From: Alphaproteobacteria bacterium
GTDB lineage: Bacteria; Pseudomonadota; Alphaproteobacteria; UBA7985; JAUIBT01
Assembly: GCA_030428255.1 (NCBI GenBank)
Contig: JAUIBT010000001.1
Span: 62,001 to 126,000, forward strand
Length of the DNA: 64,000 bases
Direction: 5' to 3'
Within the stretch, counting starts at the first letter, position 1. Every line of letters begins with the position of its first letter. Under the pieces are notes generated by a model. It was not told the origin of the DNA and ran no database searches. It worked only from the letters and a program-made list of their open reading frames with translations. This document shows, one piece after another, positions 34,511-42,794 of the stretch. The position numbers and the translations under genes were made by a program.

Positions 34511-35274
34511 TGCAACTCCCTCGCACCCCCTCGTTTCGCCTTGATGGCCGCCGCGCGTTGGTGGCTGGTGCCAGCTCTGGCATTGGCCTGGCTGCCGCGG
34601 TTGCTTTGGCCGAGGCCGGTGCGCAGGTAACCCTAGCCGCCCGTCGCGCCCCGGCACTGCAAGACCTGGTGGAGGCCCTGAGCGCGGCAGGCCACGAGGC
34701 CCAGGCTCTGGCGCTGGATGTCGCCGATGTGAATGCGACCCGCCAAGCGGTGCGTGATCAGGGGCCCTTTGACATCCTGCTCAATTCGGCGGGTATGGCG
34801 CGCCACAGCCCAGCGCTGGAGACCTGCGACCCTGACTTCGACGCGGTGTCGGACCTCAATATCAAGGGGGCCTATTTCCTCACCCAAGCCGTCGCCCAAG
34901 GCTTGATCGAGGCTGGCAGGCCCGGGAGCTTGATCAACATCTCCTCGCAAATGGGCCACGTCGGCGGGATCGACCGCGCTGTCTATTGCGCCAGCAAGCA
35001 CGCGGTGGAAGGCTTCACCAAAGCCATGGCCATCGAGTGGGGCAAGGCGGGCATTCGCGTCAACACCATCTGCCCGACCTTCATTAGAACCGCCTTGACC
35101 GAGGCCACGTTTCAAGACCCGGACAAGCGGGCTTGGATTAGTTCAATGATCAAGCTGGATCGCGTCGGTCTCCCCGAAGACATCATGGGCGCGGTGGTGT
35201 TTCTGGCCAGCGACGCCTCGGCCCTGGTGACGGGAACCTCGCTGCTGATCGACGGCGGGTGGACCGCCGAATGA
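34510..35274 (+). CDS. SDR-family oxidoreductase
   Basis: A 254-residue classical short-chain dehydrogenase. It has the cofactor loop GASSGIG (20-26), NSAG (92-95) and the catalytic Ser145/146, Tyr159 and Lys163 (YCASK), with a C-terminal LLIDGGWTAE typical of sugar and polyol dehydrogenases. An arginine pair after the second strand (AARRAP) hints at NADP use. It would oxidise or reduce a hydroxyl of the imported substrate. It is coupled to the SnoaL-like gene before it (1-nt overlap) and to the LacI gene after it (4-nt overlap). Confidence 0.88.
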   Translation: MQLPRTPSFRLDGRRALVAGASSGIGLAAAVALAEAGAQVTLAARRAPALQDLVEALSAAGHEAQALALDVADVNATRQAVRDQGPFDILLNSAGMARHSPALETCDPDFDAVSDLNIKGAYFLTQAVAQGLIEAGRPGSLINISSQMGHVGGIDRAVYCASKHAVEGFTKAMAIEWGKAGIRVNTICPTFIRTALTEATFQDPDKRAWISSMIKLDRVGLPEDIMGAVVFLASDASALVTGTSLLIDGGWTAE

Positions 35275-36305
35275 GGCCCGAGAGCAAAGTCACCTCTAAC
35301 GATGTCGCACGCCTGGCCGGGGTTAGCCAGTCGGCTGTCAGTCGGGTCTTTACACCAGGTGCGTCGGCGTCAAAAAAGACTGTCGAAAAGGTGCGCCGTG
35401 CCGCCAGCCAATTGGGCTATCGCCCCAACGTGCTAGCGCGCGCCATGGTCTCAGGTCGCAGCCGCATCATCGGGTTGATCGTAGCCTATTTGGACAATCA
35501 CTTTTATCCCGAAGCGCTGGAAAAGCTATCTAATGCTCTGCAAGAAAAAGGCTATCACGTCCTGATATTCATGGCCTCGCAGACCGCTGGCAATATCGAC
35601 AACGTTGTACAGGAAATCTTGGATTATCAAGTCGATGGCATCATTGCAGCCTCGGTGGCCTTGGGCTCGGATTTGTCCAAACGCTGCCGCGAAGCGGGCG
35701 TTCCCATGGTGCTGTTCAACCGAAGCCAAGACGACGCGGCCATGTCGGCTGTCACCTCGAATAACTTTGCGGGCGGAGCAAAGGTCGCTGAATTCTTAGT
35801 CGCGGGCGGCCATGAACGCATTGCCTACGTAGCGGGCTGGGAGGGTGCATCGACCCAGCGCGACCGCGAGACCGGATTTCGTGCGGGCCTTGCTGCCGCC
35901 GGTCGCCAGATTTATGCCCGCGAGGTCGGCAACTATCACCTCGACCAGGCGCGCGATGCCACCTGCGCCTTGTTTGCGGATTGCAGCACCAACCAGCGCC
36001 CGGACGCGGTCTTCGCCGCCAACGACCACATGGCCTTTGCCGTTTTGGACACACTGCGCTTTGAACTGGGCCTGAAGGTGCCTGAGGAGGTGTCAGTCGT
36101 CGGCTACGATGATGTGCCCCTGGCGTCTTGGCCCGCCTACAACCTCACCAGTTTGCGCCAACCTGCCAATCAGATGGTGCGCCAAACCGTTGATCTGCTG
36201 CTGACTATGATCGACGAGCCGACAACCCAAGCCAAGCAAGTGCAAATCGAAGGCCCCTTGGTCGTTCGCGGCACTGCACGTATCCCCGAAGGATGGAACA
36301 CATGA
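35271..36305 (+). CDS. LacI-family transcriptional repressor
   Basis: A 344-residue protein with an N-terminal LacI helix-turn-helix (VTSNDVARLAGVSQSAVSRVFT), hinge helix GYRPNVLARAM and a periplasmic-binding-protein-like sensor domain (SVVGYDDVPLASWPAYNLTSLRQP near the end). The ATG at 35271 overlaps the SDR stop and is preferred over a GTG at 35259. It is encoded inside the operon it probably controls. Two LacI-type operators lie in the divergent promoter 8.4 kb upstream. The inducer is presumably the imported sugar or a derivative. Confidence 0.9.
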   Translation: MRPESKVTSNDVARLAGVSQSAVSRVFTPGASASKKTVEKVRRAASQLGYRPNVLARAMVSGRSRIIGLIVAYLDNHFYPEALEKLSNALQEKGYHVLIFMASQTAGNIDNVVQEILDYQVDGIIAASVALGSDLSKRCREAGVPMVLFNRSQDDAAMSAVTSNNFAGGAKVAEFLVAGGHERIAYVAGWEGASTQRDRETGFRAGLAAAGRQIYAREVGNYHLDQARDATCALFADCSTNQRPDAVFAANDHMAFAVLDTLRFELGLKVPEEVSVVGYDDVPLASWPAYNLTSLRQPANQMVRQTVDLLLTMIDEPTTQAKQVQIEGPLVVRGTARIPEGWNT

Positions 36306-37285
36306 AGGGATTTGACCCCAAGTTCAAAGACTTCCCCGACTACATCGTTGGAATCACAAAAGAAATCTGGGAAGATCGCGGGATCGCCACCCTGCATCGC
36401 TATTACAGCGATGACATCGTAGTGCGCTCTCCTGGCTCTGTGGTTCTGGGCAATCAGAACGTCATCGCAGCGACCATGGCGACCTTGTCGGAATTTCCTG
36501 ACCGCCAGTTGTTTGGCGAGGATGTCATTTGGTCGGGCACTCCTGAAGAGGGCATGCTTAGCTCTCATCGCATCCTGTCGACGGCAACCCACGGCGGCGA
36601 CGGTGTCTATGGCCTTGCCAGTGGCCGCAAGCTGTCCTATCGCATTTTGGCCGACTGCCACGCCATCAATAACCAGATCAACGACGAATGGCTGATCCGC
36701 GATCAAGGCGCCATCGTGCGTCAGATGGGTTTGGAGCCGCAGGCCTACGCTCGCGATTTGATCGCTCGCGAAGGTGGGCCAGAGCGCTGCATTCAGCCGT
36801 TAACGCCCAAGACCGATCAGCCAGGCCCCTATCAAGGTCAGGGAAACACCAACGAGTGGGGCCAGCGGCATGCCGATATTCTGACCCGCATCATGGGGGC
36901 CGATATGGCAGCCATTGAGCAAACCTATGATCGCGGCGCTCAGATGGAATATCCCGGGGGTCGCACCGGCCATTCCTTTGGTGATGCAGACCGCTTTTGG
37001 ATGGGCCTGCGCGCCAGCTTTCCGAACGCAAGCTTCACCCTTCACCACCAAATCGGTCGCGATGATCCCATGATGCCGCCCCGCTCAGCCTTACGCTGGA
37101 GCCTGTGGGGCAAACACGACGGCTGGGGAGCCTTTGGCGCTCCTAGCGGCGCAGAAGTCTACATCTTGGGCATCAGCCATGCCGAGTTTGGCGCACTGGT
37201 CGGCGGACAGCCCAAACTGCGTCGCGAGTGGAGCTTGTTTGATGAAACCTCGGTTTGGAAGCAAATCGCTTTACAAACTGGTTAG
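36302..37285 (+). CDS. Tandem SnoaL/NTF2-like protein (paralogue 4)
   Basis: A 327-residue protein with two NTF2-like domains, more distant from the others. The first has GIATLHRYYSDDIVVRSPGSVVLGNQNVIAATMATLSEFPDRQLFGEDVIWSG, an arrangement typical of SnoaL cyclases. The second includes TYDRGAQMEYPGGRTGHSFGDADRFW and lacks the ENWV ending of paralogues 1 and 3. The ATG at 36302 is favoured over 36293 because it lies 8 nt after an AAGGA site and overlaps the LacI stop (ATGA). Confidence 0.7.
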   Translation: MKGFDPKFKDFPDYIVGITKEIWEDRGIATLHRYYSDDIVVRSPGSVVLGNQNVIAATMATLSEFPDRQLFGEDVIWSGTPEEGMLSSHRILSTATHGGDGVYGLASGRKLSYRILADCHAINNQINDEWLIRDQGAIVRQMGLEPQAYARDLIAREGGPERCIQPLTPKTDQPGPYQGQGNTNEWGQRHADILTRIMGADMAAIEQTYDRGAQMEYPGGRTGHSFGDADRFWMGLRASFPNASFTLHHQIGRDDPMMPPRSALRWSLWGKHDGWGAFGAPSGAEVYILGISHAEFGALVGGQPKLRREWSLFDETSVWKQIALQTG

Positions 37286-37384
37286 CGCTTGCTGCTGCGC
37301 CGCCTCAGCGGGGCGCGCACGGCCTGGGGGTAGGACACACAGTATAAGACTTGAACGGGATATGTCCCAGAAACGAGAGATGAC

Positions 37385-38347
37385 ATGACGCAGGATCTTC
37401 ACGCCCGCATTGTACGATACGGCGACTTGCAGCCTTGCAAGACAGCCTTTATTGACGCGCACACCCCAGGCTCAGACCAGAAGGAAAACTTCACTATCAT
37501 CGGTGGCGGCGTCTCAGAGAGCCCGGACCAGCACGTCCACATCCGCCAGACACCCGGCTTCAACATTGGCGCGGCGGGCCAACCGCCCAAGTGCCGGAAT
37601 TCGCTGCACAGCCACACGACCGCAGAGGTCTTCTTTGTCCTTAAAGGCCGCTGGCGCTTCTTCTGGGGTCGCTGGGGCACAGCGGGCGAATTTGTGGCCG
37701 AAGAAGGCGATATCTTCAACATCCCCACCGGCATTTTCCGCGGCTTTGAGAACATCGGCACCGACTACGGAATGATCATGGCCGTTCTGGGTGGCGATGA
37801 CGCAGGCGGCGGCGTGACCTGGGCACCGCAAGTGATCGAGGATGCGCGCGACCACGGCCTGGTGTTGGGCGAAAACGGCGTACTGTATGATTCCAAGAAA
37901 GGCCAGAGCCTGCCCCACAACGTGCAGCCCATGCCCTTGCTGACCGACGAGCAGCTCAAGGCTTTCCCTGAGGTACCGGTTGAAAACGTCGTGCGCGATT
38001 ACGTGGCCCGCTATTGGGATCTGATGGCACTGGCGCGCAACAAACCCGCTAAGGTCATCGGCGAGGACGCTTTGTTGAAGGACAAGCCAGGGTTTGAAGT
38101 GGACTTTTTAACCCGCGGCTCCCTCCCGGCGGATATGCAAACCCCGGCGCGCCACACCGTGCTAATGCCCGTGCGTGGCCATTGGCGCTTGCGTGTTCAG
38201 GGCGCTGAGACCGCGCTCAACCCGGGCGACACCTGCCTGATCAATCCGGGCGAGGCCTATGCACTGGAGCCCTCTATGACCGGCGAGGCCAGCTTGTACC
38301 GTGTAACCGCGACCGACGATCCGGCCGGGGCGACCTGGCAAGGCTAG
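37385..38347 (+). CDS. Double-cupin protein
   Basis: A 320-residue bicupin. The N-terminal cupin (about residues 60-150) has the metal-binding set NSLHSHTTAEVFFVLKG (two His and a Glu) and a later GDIFNIPTGIFRGFENIG. The C-terminal cupin (about 245-315, RGHWRLRVQGAETALNPGDTCLINPGEAYAL) lacks the histidines, so only the first half is likely to bind metal. Similar proteins include gentisate-type dioxygenases and sugar-acid isomerases, but neither can be chosen. It is separated from the upstream gene by a 100-bp gap holding a small GGGA-TATG-TCCC inverted repeat (37357-37368). Confidence 0.75.
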   Translation: MTQDLHARIVRYGDLQPCKTAFIDAHTPGSDQKENFTIIGGGVSESPDQHVHIRQTPGFNIGAAGQPPKCRNSLHSHTTAEVFFVLKGRWRFFWGRWGTAGEFVAEEGDIFNIPTGIFRGFENIGTDYGMIMAVLGGDDAGGGVTWAPQVIEDARDHGLVLGENGVLYDSKKGQSLPHNVQPMPLLTDEQLKAFPEVPVENVVRDYVARYWDLMALARNKPAKVIGEDALLKDKPGFEVDFLTRGSLPADMQTPARHTVLMPVRGHWRLRVQGAETALNPGDTCLINPGEAYALEPSMTGEASLYRVTATDDPAGATWQG

Positions 38348-38433
38348 GCGACCAGCACCACGACGCAGCGGTCCGCGCAAAACCTCGGGCCGCTGTTTGT
38401 ACTTTGACCTGACAGCCAAACGAGGCAGCCATA

Positions 38434-39567
38434 ATGACCAAGATCCTGACCAGCCATGTAGGAAGCCTGCCGCGCAGCCAGCAGGTAGTGGACTTCATCT
38501 TCGCCCGCGAGAACCAGCAGCCTTACGATCAAGCGGAATTTGACGCCTGCATGCGTCAGGCTGTTTCCGCCACCGTTGGCCGTCAAAAGGCGGCAGGCGT
38601 CGATATCGTCAGCGACGGAGAGACCTCTAAAATCTCCTACGCTACCTACGTTAAGGATCGCTACACCGGCTTTGACGGTGACAGCCCGCGCAATGCACCT
38701 GCGGACCTGAAACTCTTTCCGGGCTTTCTGCAGCGCTTGGCCAATGATGGCGGTACGCCGCAGTACGCGCGGCCGCAATGCGTTGGCGAGGTGCGCTCTA
38801 AGGGGCAGGACGAGCTCAACAAAGACATCGCCAACCTCAAGGCTGCCATGGCCGAACATGGCGTAGAGCGCGGCTTCATGAATGCCGCCTCACCCGGGGT
38901 CATCTCCCTGTTCTTGCCCAACGCGCACTACTCGAGCCGCGAGGCCTACCTGGCCGCGTTGGCCGACGCCATGAAGAGCGAATACGAGACCATTGTCGCA
39001 GCAGGCCTAGACCTGCAACTGGATTGCCCCGACCTGGCGCTGTCGCGTCACATGCTGTTCAATGACTTGAGCGACGATGAGTTTGTGAAGATCGCGGCCC
39101 AGCACGTCGAGGCTCTCAACCACGCCTTGCGCGACGTGCCACAGGATAAGGTACGCGTCCACATCTGCTGGGGCAACTACGAGGGTCCGCATTGCTGTGA
39201 CATTCCCATGGACAAGGTTTTCTCCACCCTGATGAGCACCAAGGCGCGCTATGTGCTGTTCGAGACATCGAACCCCCGCCATGCTCACGAATGGCAGGTC
39301 TTCGCGGATCGCCGCGCCGAGATCCCAGACGACAAGGTGCTGGTGCCGGGCGTGGTGGACACCACCACCAACTTTGTCGAGCACCCCGAGCTGGTCGCCC
39401 AGCGCCTGGATCGCTTCGCTGATATCGTAGGGGCTGAGCGGGTGATCGCGGGTTCGGATTGCGGTTTTGGCACCTTCGCGGGCTTTGGCGCGGTAGACCC
39501 AGACATCGCGTTTGCCAAGTTGACCAGCTTGTCAGAGGGCGCGGCCCTGGCCTCGCAACGCGCTTGA
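38434..39567 (+). CDS. MetE catalytic-domain-like zinc methyltransferase family protein
   Basis: A 377-residue protein equal to the C-terminal (catalytic) domain of cobalamin-independent methionine synthase, without the MetE N-terminal half. The zinc ligands are intact: His243 and Cys245 (VHICWGNYEG), Glu277 (LFETSN) and Cys343 (GSDCGFGTF). The N terminus, TSHVGSLPRS, is also typical. The stand-alone family includes thiol-activating enzymes such as epoxyalkane:coenzyme M transferase and short MetE-like methyltransferases. Whether it methylates, demethylates or conjugates a thiol cannot be told from sequence. It starts 86 bp after the cupin gene and overlaps the next gene. Confidence 0.78.
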   Translation: MTKILTSHVGSLPRSQQVVDFIFARENQQPYDQAEFDACMRQAVSATVGRQKAAGVDIVSDGETSKISYATYVKDRYTGFDGDSPRNAPADLKLFPGFLQRLANDGGTPQYARPQCVGEVRSKGQDELNKDIANLKAAMAEHGVERGFMNAASPGVISLFLPNAHYSSREAYLAALADAMKSEYETIVAAGLDLQLDCPDLALSRHMLFNDLSDDEFVKIAAQHVEALNHALRDVPQDKVRVHICWGNYEGPHCCDIPMDKVFSTLMSTKARYVLFETSNPRHAHEWQVFADRRAEIPDDKVLVPGVVDTTTNFVEHPELVAQRLDRFADIVGAERVIAGSDCGFGTFAGFGAVDPDIAFAKLTSLSEGAALASQRA

Positions 39568-40274
39568 TTCCGCTGCTTTTGCTGCCGGGCATGATGTGCG
39601 ACGCGCGCCTGTTTGCGCCGCAAGTGGCCGCCCTGTCGGCGCAACACCCGATCATGGTTGCGCCCATGACCCAGCATGACAGCATGCAGGCGCTGGCAGA
39701 AGCGGTTCTGGCCTGCGCCCCGCCTCGCTTCGCCTTGGCTGGCCTGTCGATGGGCGGAATCTTAGCCATGGAGATGCTGCGCCAAGCGCCTCAGCGGGTC
39801 CTTGGTCTGGCTCTGATGGACACCAACCCCCTGGCCGAGGCTCCCGAGGTTCAAGCCCGGCGTCTGCCACAGATACAGGCCGCGAGAAATGGCGAGCTTG
39901 ACCGCATTATGCGCGAGGAGATGAAGCCCAACTACTTGGCGGACGGCCCCAAGCGCAGCCAAATCTTGGACCTGTGCATGGCCATGGCTTTGGGCCTTGG
40001 AGCACAGGTGTTTGTACGTCAATCGCTGGCCTTGATGCACCGCCCCGATCAGCGCCAGACGCTTGCGCGTTATGACGGACCGTCGTTGGTCCTGTGCGGC
40101 CGCGGCGACCAGCTCTGCCCGCTCGAGCGGCACAAGCTCATGGCCGAGCTTTTGCCCCACAACGAGCTGGCGATTATCGAGCAAGCTGGCCACCTGCCGA
40201 CGCTCGAACAGCCCGAGGCTACGACAAGCGCGCTCCGCCGCTGGCTGGGCCGCCTGCCATCGGCTTTGTCCTAG
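39564..40274 (+). CDS. Alpha/beta hydrolase with TTG start
   Basis: A 236-residue alpha/beta-hydrolase-fold protein. It begins IPLLLLPGMMCDARLFAPQ, has the nucleophile elbow LAGLSMGG with the serine, then LVLCGRGDQLCP with the acid, and EQAGHLPTLEQP with the catalytic histidine. The start is taken as TTG at 39564, overlapping the stop of the MetE-like gene (TTGA), because this gives the exact family N terminus; the ATG at 39459 would read inside that gene. It is the last gene of the + strand locus. The substrate is unknown. Confidence 0.8.
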   Translation: MIPLLLLPGMMCDARLFAPQVAALSAQHPIMVAPMTQHDSMQALAEAVLACAPPRFALAGLSMGGILAMEMLRQAPQRVLGLALMDTNPLAEAPEVQARRLPQIQAARNGELDRIMREEMKPNYLADGPKRSQILDLCMAMALGLGAQVFVRQSLALMHRPDQRQTLARYDGPSLVLCGRGDQLCPLERHKLMAELLPHNELAIIEQAGHLPTLEQPEATTSALRRWLGRLPSALS

Positions 40275-40285
40275 CGCGGCGCTAG
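40271..40285. terminator. Short perfect inverted repeat between convergent genes
   Basis: CTAGCGC-G-GCGCTAG (40271-40285) overlaps the stop of the alpha/beta hydrolase gene. It lies 20 bp from the stop of the oppositely oriented autotransporter gene. It could serve as a bidirectional terminator, but the loop is minimal and there is no U-run. Confidence 0.3.
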
Positions 40286-40303
40286 CCCTTAGGCCAGCGG
40301 CCC

Positions 40304-41962
40304 TTAATTGAGAGGAATGTGCAGCCTGCCTTCCAGGGTCTGGCTGGTGTTGTCGCGGCCAAAGCTGGAGCGGCTGTATTCGAGCGAGACATCGCTGCCG
40401 TTCAGGACCCCGCCGACCCAGGTGCCAGGGGCAAAGCCGCTCAGGCGGCCGCGCAGGCCCGTGGACCAGGTGACACCCCAGTCGTCTGCCGTCAGCACGT
40501 CGCCGTTGGTCAGCGTGACATCGCCGCCATTGATCCAGTCCCATTCGCCCTGCAGGCTGATAAAGGGGCTAAGGCCCAGCGCCACCGGATCACGGCTGTC
40601 GATCAGGAAGCCAAAGGCGCCCTGGCTCAGCTCAGCGCTGGAGGCCGCAATGGTCGCGCCGCTGGCGGTCCGATAGCCATCAATCCGCTCGTACATGTAG
40701 GTGGCCGAGGCATAGGGCGAGAAATCAACCCCGATGGCGTCGAACTTGCTTTCTATTCTGGCACCGGTCATCCAGCGCTCGCTGTCCGCCCGGCCCTTGT
40801 CGAAATCGGCTGTGACCTCGTTCTTAAAGCGGCCATAGGAGGCAAAGCCTTCGACCGACACCAGCGCGTCCAGCTGCCAGCCGCCATAGACATCGCCGCG
40901 CCAACCGTCGCGCACCACCTTGCCATTGACCAGCGCGTCGTATTCCAGGCGGCCCCATTCATAGGACACGCTGCCGCCCAGCAGCAGGTCCGGGGTCAGA
41001 AGGTAGTCCGCGCCTGCGGTGGTGATGTAGCCATAGCCGTCATAGCCCGCCGTGCCTTTGCGCTCCAAGCTGCCCCAGGCCGCCGAGGCGTAAAAGTCCA
41101 GCGCGGCTTTGTCCAGGCCCACAGCCTCGATCGCCTCGTCCGCCAGGCCGAGCGCCTCTAAGTCCAGGTCCTCGATCTTGTCGTTGGCCAGCTGGGCTGC
41201 ATTGCGCGCCACCATGCTGGTTACATCGTCCGAGGAGATGCGCGTCCAACCGCTGTCGGTGAAGTCCGCCTGGCTGCCCTGTGCGCCGCAGCCCAAAGCG
41301 TCGTCCAGACGGCAGCCGATGCGCGAGAAGGTGCTGCTGATGGCAATCTTGGTCGCGGCCTGCCCAAAGGCCTGTGCGCCAGCTTGCGCGGCTTGCTGGG
41401 AGTGCGCAATGGTCGCGGCAGGCACTGGCGGCGTGCCCGCGATCACCGGCCCGAAAGTAACAGTGGTTGAATTTTCGGCCTTATGAACCTGCGCATAATA
41501 AGGAGCACCTAGATAAACCCAGGCCAAATAATCGTCAAATGCCATATTCTTCGACGAGTTGGGTATTTTGTAAGCATCATTCACGGACACATTACTGTAT
41601 GGCGACATACTGACACCCCCGAAATGCACGGACGTTAGACTGATTGACTCAACAACAGTTATGAAGACCCCATCGGACACAATCCCACCACCTGGACCGT
41701 TAGTGTTATTTATAACCACCAGAGAATGTGAATATACGTCCCCCGTGGAAATGAAACGAGTGTCAGCCAGACACCCCACAAAAATATCTACAATGACCAG
41801 CGCCCCCGACACCACAACCCCAAATTCATTATACCCACTCGTATCCTCGGAAACCAACTCCGTCCCACACCCAGCCGCACTGGGTGTTAGCGCATAGCCG
41901 GCAAACGGAGAGGTGCTGAAGACGAAGACCAGCAGAGATCGCAGGACTAATGACCGGAACAT
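40304..41962 (-). CDS. Autotransporter (type Va secretion) domain protein
   Basis: A 552-residue protein with a signal peptide (about 1-25, MFRSLVLRSLLVFVFSTSPFAGYA), a short passenger (about 26-290) and a C-terminal autotransporter beta-barrel (about 300-552). The barrel shows repeated amphipathic strands such as GYDGYGYITTAGADYLLTPDLLLGGSVSYEWG and YASATYMYERIDGY. The last residues are GRLHIPLN, so the usual terminal aromatic residue of outer-membrane proteins is absent. The DNA for the first 170 residues is clearly more AT-rich than the barrel region. The role of the passenger is unknown; an adhesin or surface enzyme is possible. Confidence 0.75.
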   Translation of the reverse strand: MFRSLVLRSLLVFVFSTSPFAGYALTPSAAGCGTELVSEDTSGYNEFGVVVSGALVIVDIFVGCLADTRFISTGDVYSHSLVVINNTNGPGGGIVSDGVFITVVESISLTSVHFGGVSMSPYSNVSVNDAYKIPNSSKNMAFDDYLAWVYLGAPYYAQVHKAENSTTVTFGPVIAGTPPVPAATIAHSQQAAQAGAQAFGQAATKIAISSTFSRIGCRLDDALGCGAQGSQADFTDSGWTRISSDDVTSMVARNAAQLANDKIEDLDLEALGLADEAIEAVGLDKAALDFYASAAWGSLERKGTAGYDGYGYITTAGADYLLTPDLLLGGSVSYEWGRLEYDALVNGKVVRDGWRGDVYGGWQLDALVSVEGFASYGRFKNEVTADFDKGRADSERWMTGARIESKFDAIGVDFSPYASATYMYERIDGYRTASGATIAASSAELSQGAFGFLIDSRDPVALGLSPFISLQGEWDWINGGDVTLTNGDVLTADDWGVTWSTGLRGRLSGFAPGTWVGGVLNGSDVSLEYSRSSFGRDNTSQTLEGRLHIPLN

Positions 41963-42198
41963 TGGAAAACCCTTTAGTGGCCCATATTAGATGAACGCCG
42001 CGCCGCAGTGACCGGCAAGCGCGATGACAGGAGGTTCAAAACACGTCGAATCATCGCCTGGCACGGCATGGAGCGACGCGGCTTTGGTATTGGGAACCAG
42101 TTGTTATGTGTGTGTTGGTGTCTGCCTCAGCCTGTACCCAATCGATCTTCGCCTTTGGCGGACCTCCAAAGCGCGGATTTCTATGAGGCTGGCTTTGC

Positions 42199-42468
42199 TC
42201 ATAAAGCCGAGACAGGATGGTTTGGCACCGCTGACACGTCGTTGCGCTGAGCGCCAAACCTGATGTGAGGTGCCGCGCTCGACTGAGAGAGACTGCAATC
42301 GGCCCGTCCAAACGGTGATGCCGCTTGCCAGTTTTGTAGTGTTTGATGGATCCAAGCCTGCCAGACGTTCTGCGCGCCCGCTGCTTGAACAAATGCCACG
42401 ATGTCACGGCTTGCCCCTATGCGCCTCCGGTCGTTTCTAGCCGACTTTGGAGATGCTAACTTGTTCAT
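42199..42468 (-). CDS. Possible small protein of unknown function
   Basis: An 89-residue reading frame beginning ATGAACAAG, with a TATAAA-like sequence shortly upstream and an inverted repeat just before that. The N-terminal half (KSARNDRRRIGASRDIVAFVQAAGAQNVWQAWI) could fold into helices. The C-terminal half has no pattern that I recognise and other frames overlap it. It may be a gene remnant or no gene at all. Confidence 0.25.
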   Translation of the reverse strand: MNKLASPKSARNDRRRIGASRDIVAFVQAAGAQNVWQAWIHQTLQNWQAASPFGRADCSLSQSSAAPHIRFGAQRNDVSAVPNHPVSAL

Positions 42469-42488
42469 AACTGTAGCGCGTTTATACC

Positions 42489-42511
42489 TTAGGTTTTGTC
42501 GCGCTACCTAA
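42489..42511. promoter_or_regulatory. Inverted repeat TTAGGT/ACCTAA
   Basis: TTAGGT (42489-42494) and ACCTAA (42506-42511) form a perfect 6-bp inverted repeat with an 11-bp spacer, 20-40 bp upstream of the small - strand reading frame. It is operator-like in geometry; the binding protein is unknown. Confidence 0.35.
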
Positions 42512-42541
42512 ACGTGTATAGACTGAGGCAGGCTTGTCAAG

Positions 42542-42572
42542 TTATCCACACACTTTCGCCGAATTATCTACA
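42542..42572 (+). other. Two DnaA-box-like sequences
   Basis: TTATCCACA (42542-42550) is an exact consensus DnaA box. TTATCTACA (42564-42572) differs by one base. Both face the same way, with starts 22 bp apart, about two helical turns. No dnaA, hemE, parAB or gidA-type gene is nearby, so an origin is not supported by context; a DnaA-titrating or DnaA-regulated site is possible. Confidence 0.45.
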
Positions 42573-42794
42573 GATTGGCAGAAAGCGCTCCAGATGCACC
42601 TGGTCCCAGGGCACCGTCACCCCACCCGCACTGCGCGGGCAAGAGCAGCGGCCCATGTGGCGGTCGGCGGCAACAGGCTGCGGCCAGCTATCGCGGGTGA
42701 CAAAGCAAGAATGCGCCATGCAGCCAAGCATAGGACCAGCCGATAAGCACCTGGTGGCGTCACCGAACTTATGTCTTCAATTTTCGGAAAAAGG

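Larger units (their letters stand above)
41963..42794. other. 832-bp largely non-coding region between autotransporter and tRNA-Asn
   Basis: No convincing long gene is present. Several short reading frames overlap one another on both strands without family resemblance. The region contains an operator-like inverted repeat, two DnaA-box-like sequences and possibly one short - strand gene, all listed separately. The remainder, including the stretch before the autotransporter start, shows nothing else that I can assign. Confidence 0.5.

Noticed and set aside
38434-39567. Methionine synthase metE
   Set aside because: Only the catalytic domain is present, about half the length of MetE, and the context is catabolic.
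42542-42572. Chromosomal origin of replication
   Set aside because: Only two boxes, no AT-rich unwinding region beside them, and no origin-linked genes.
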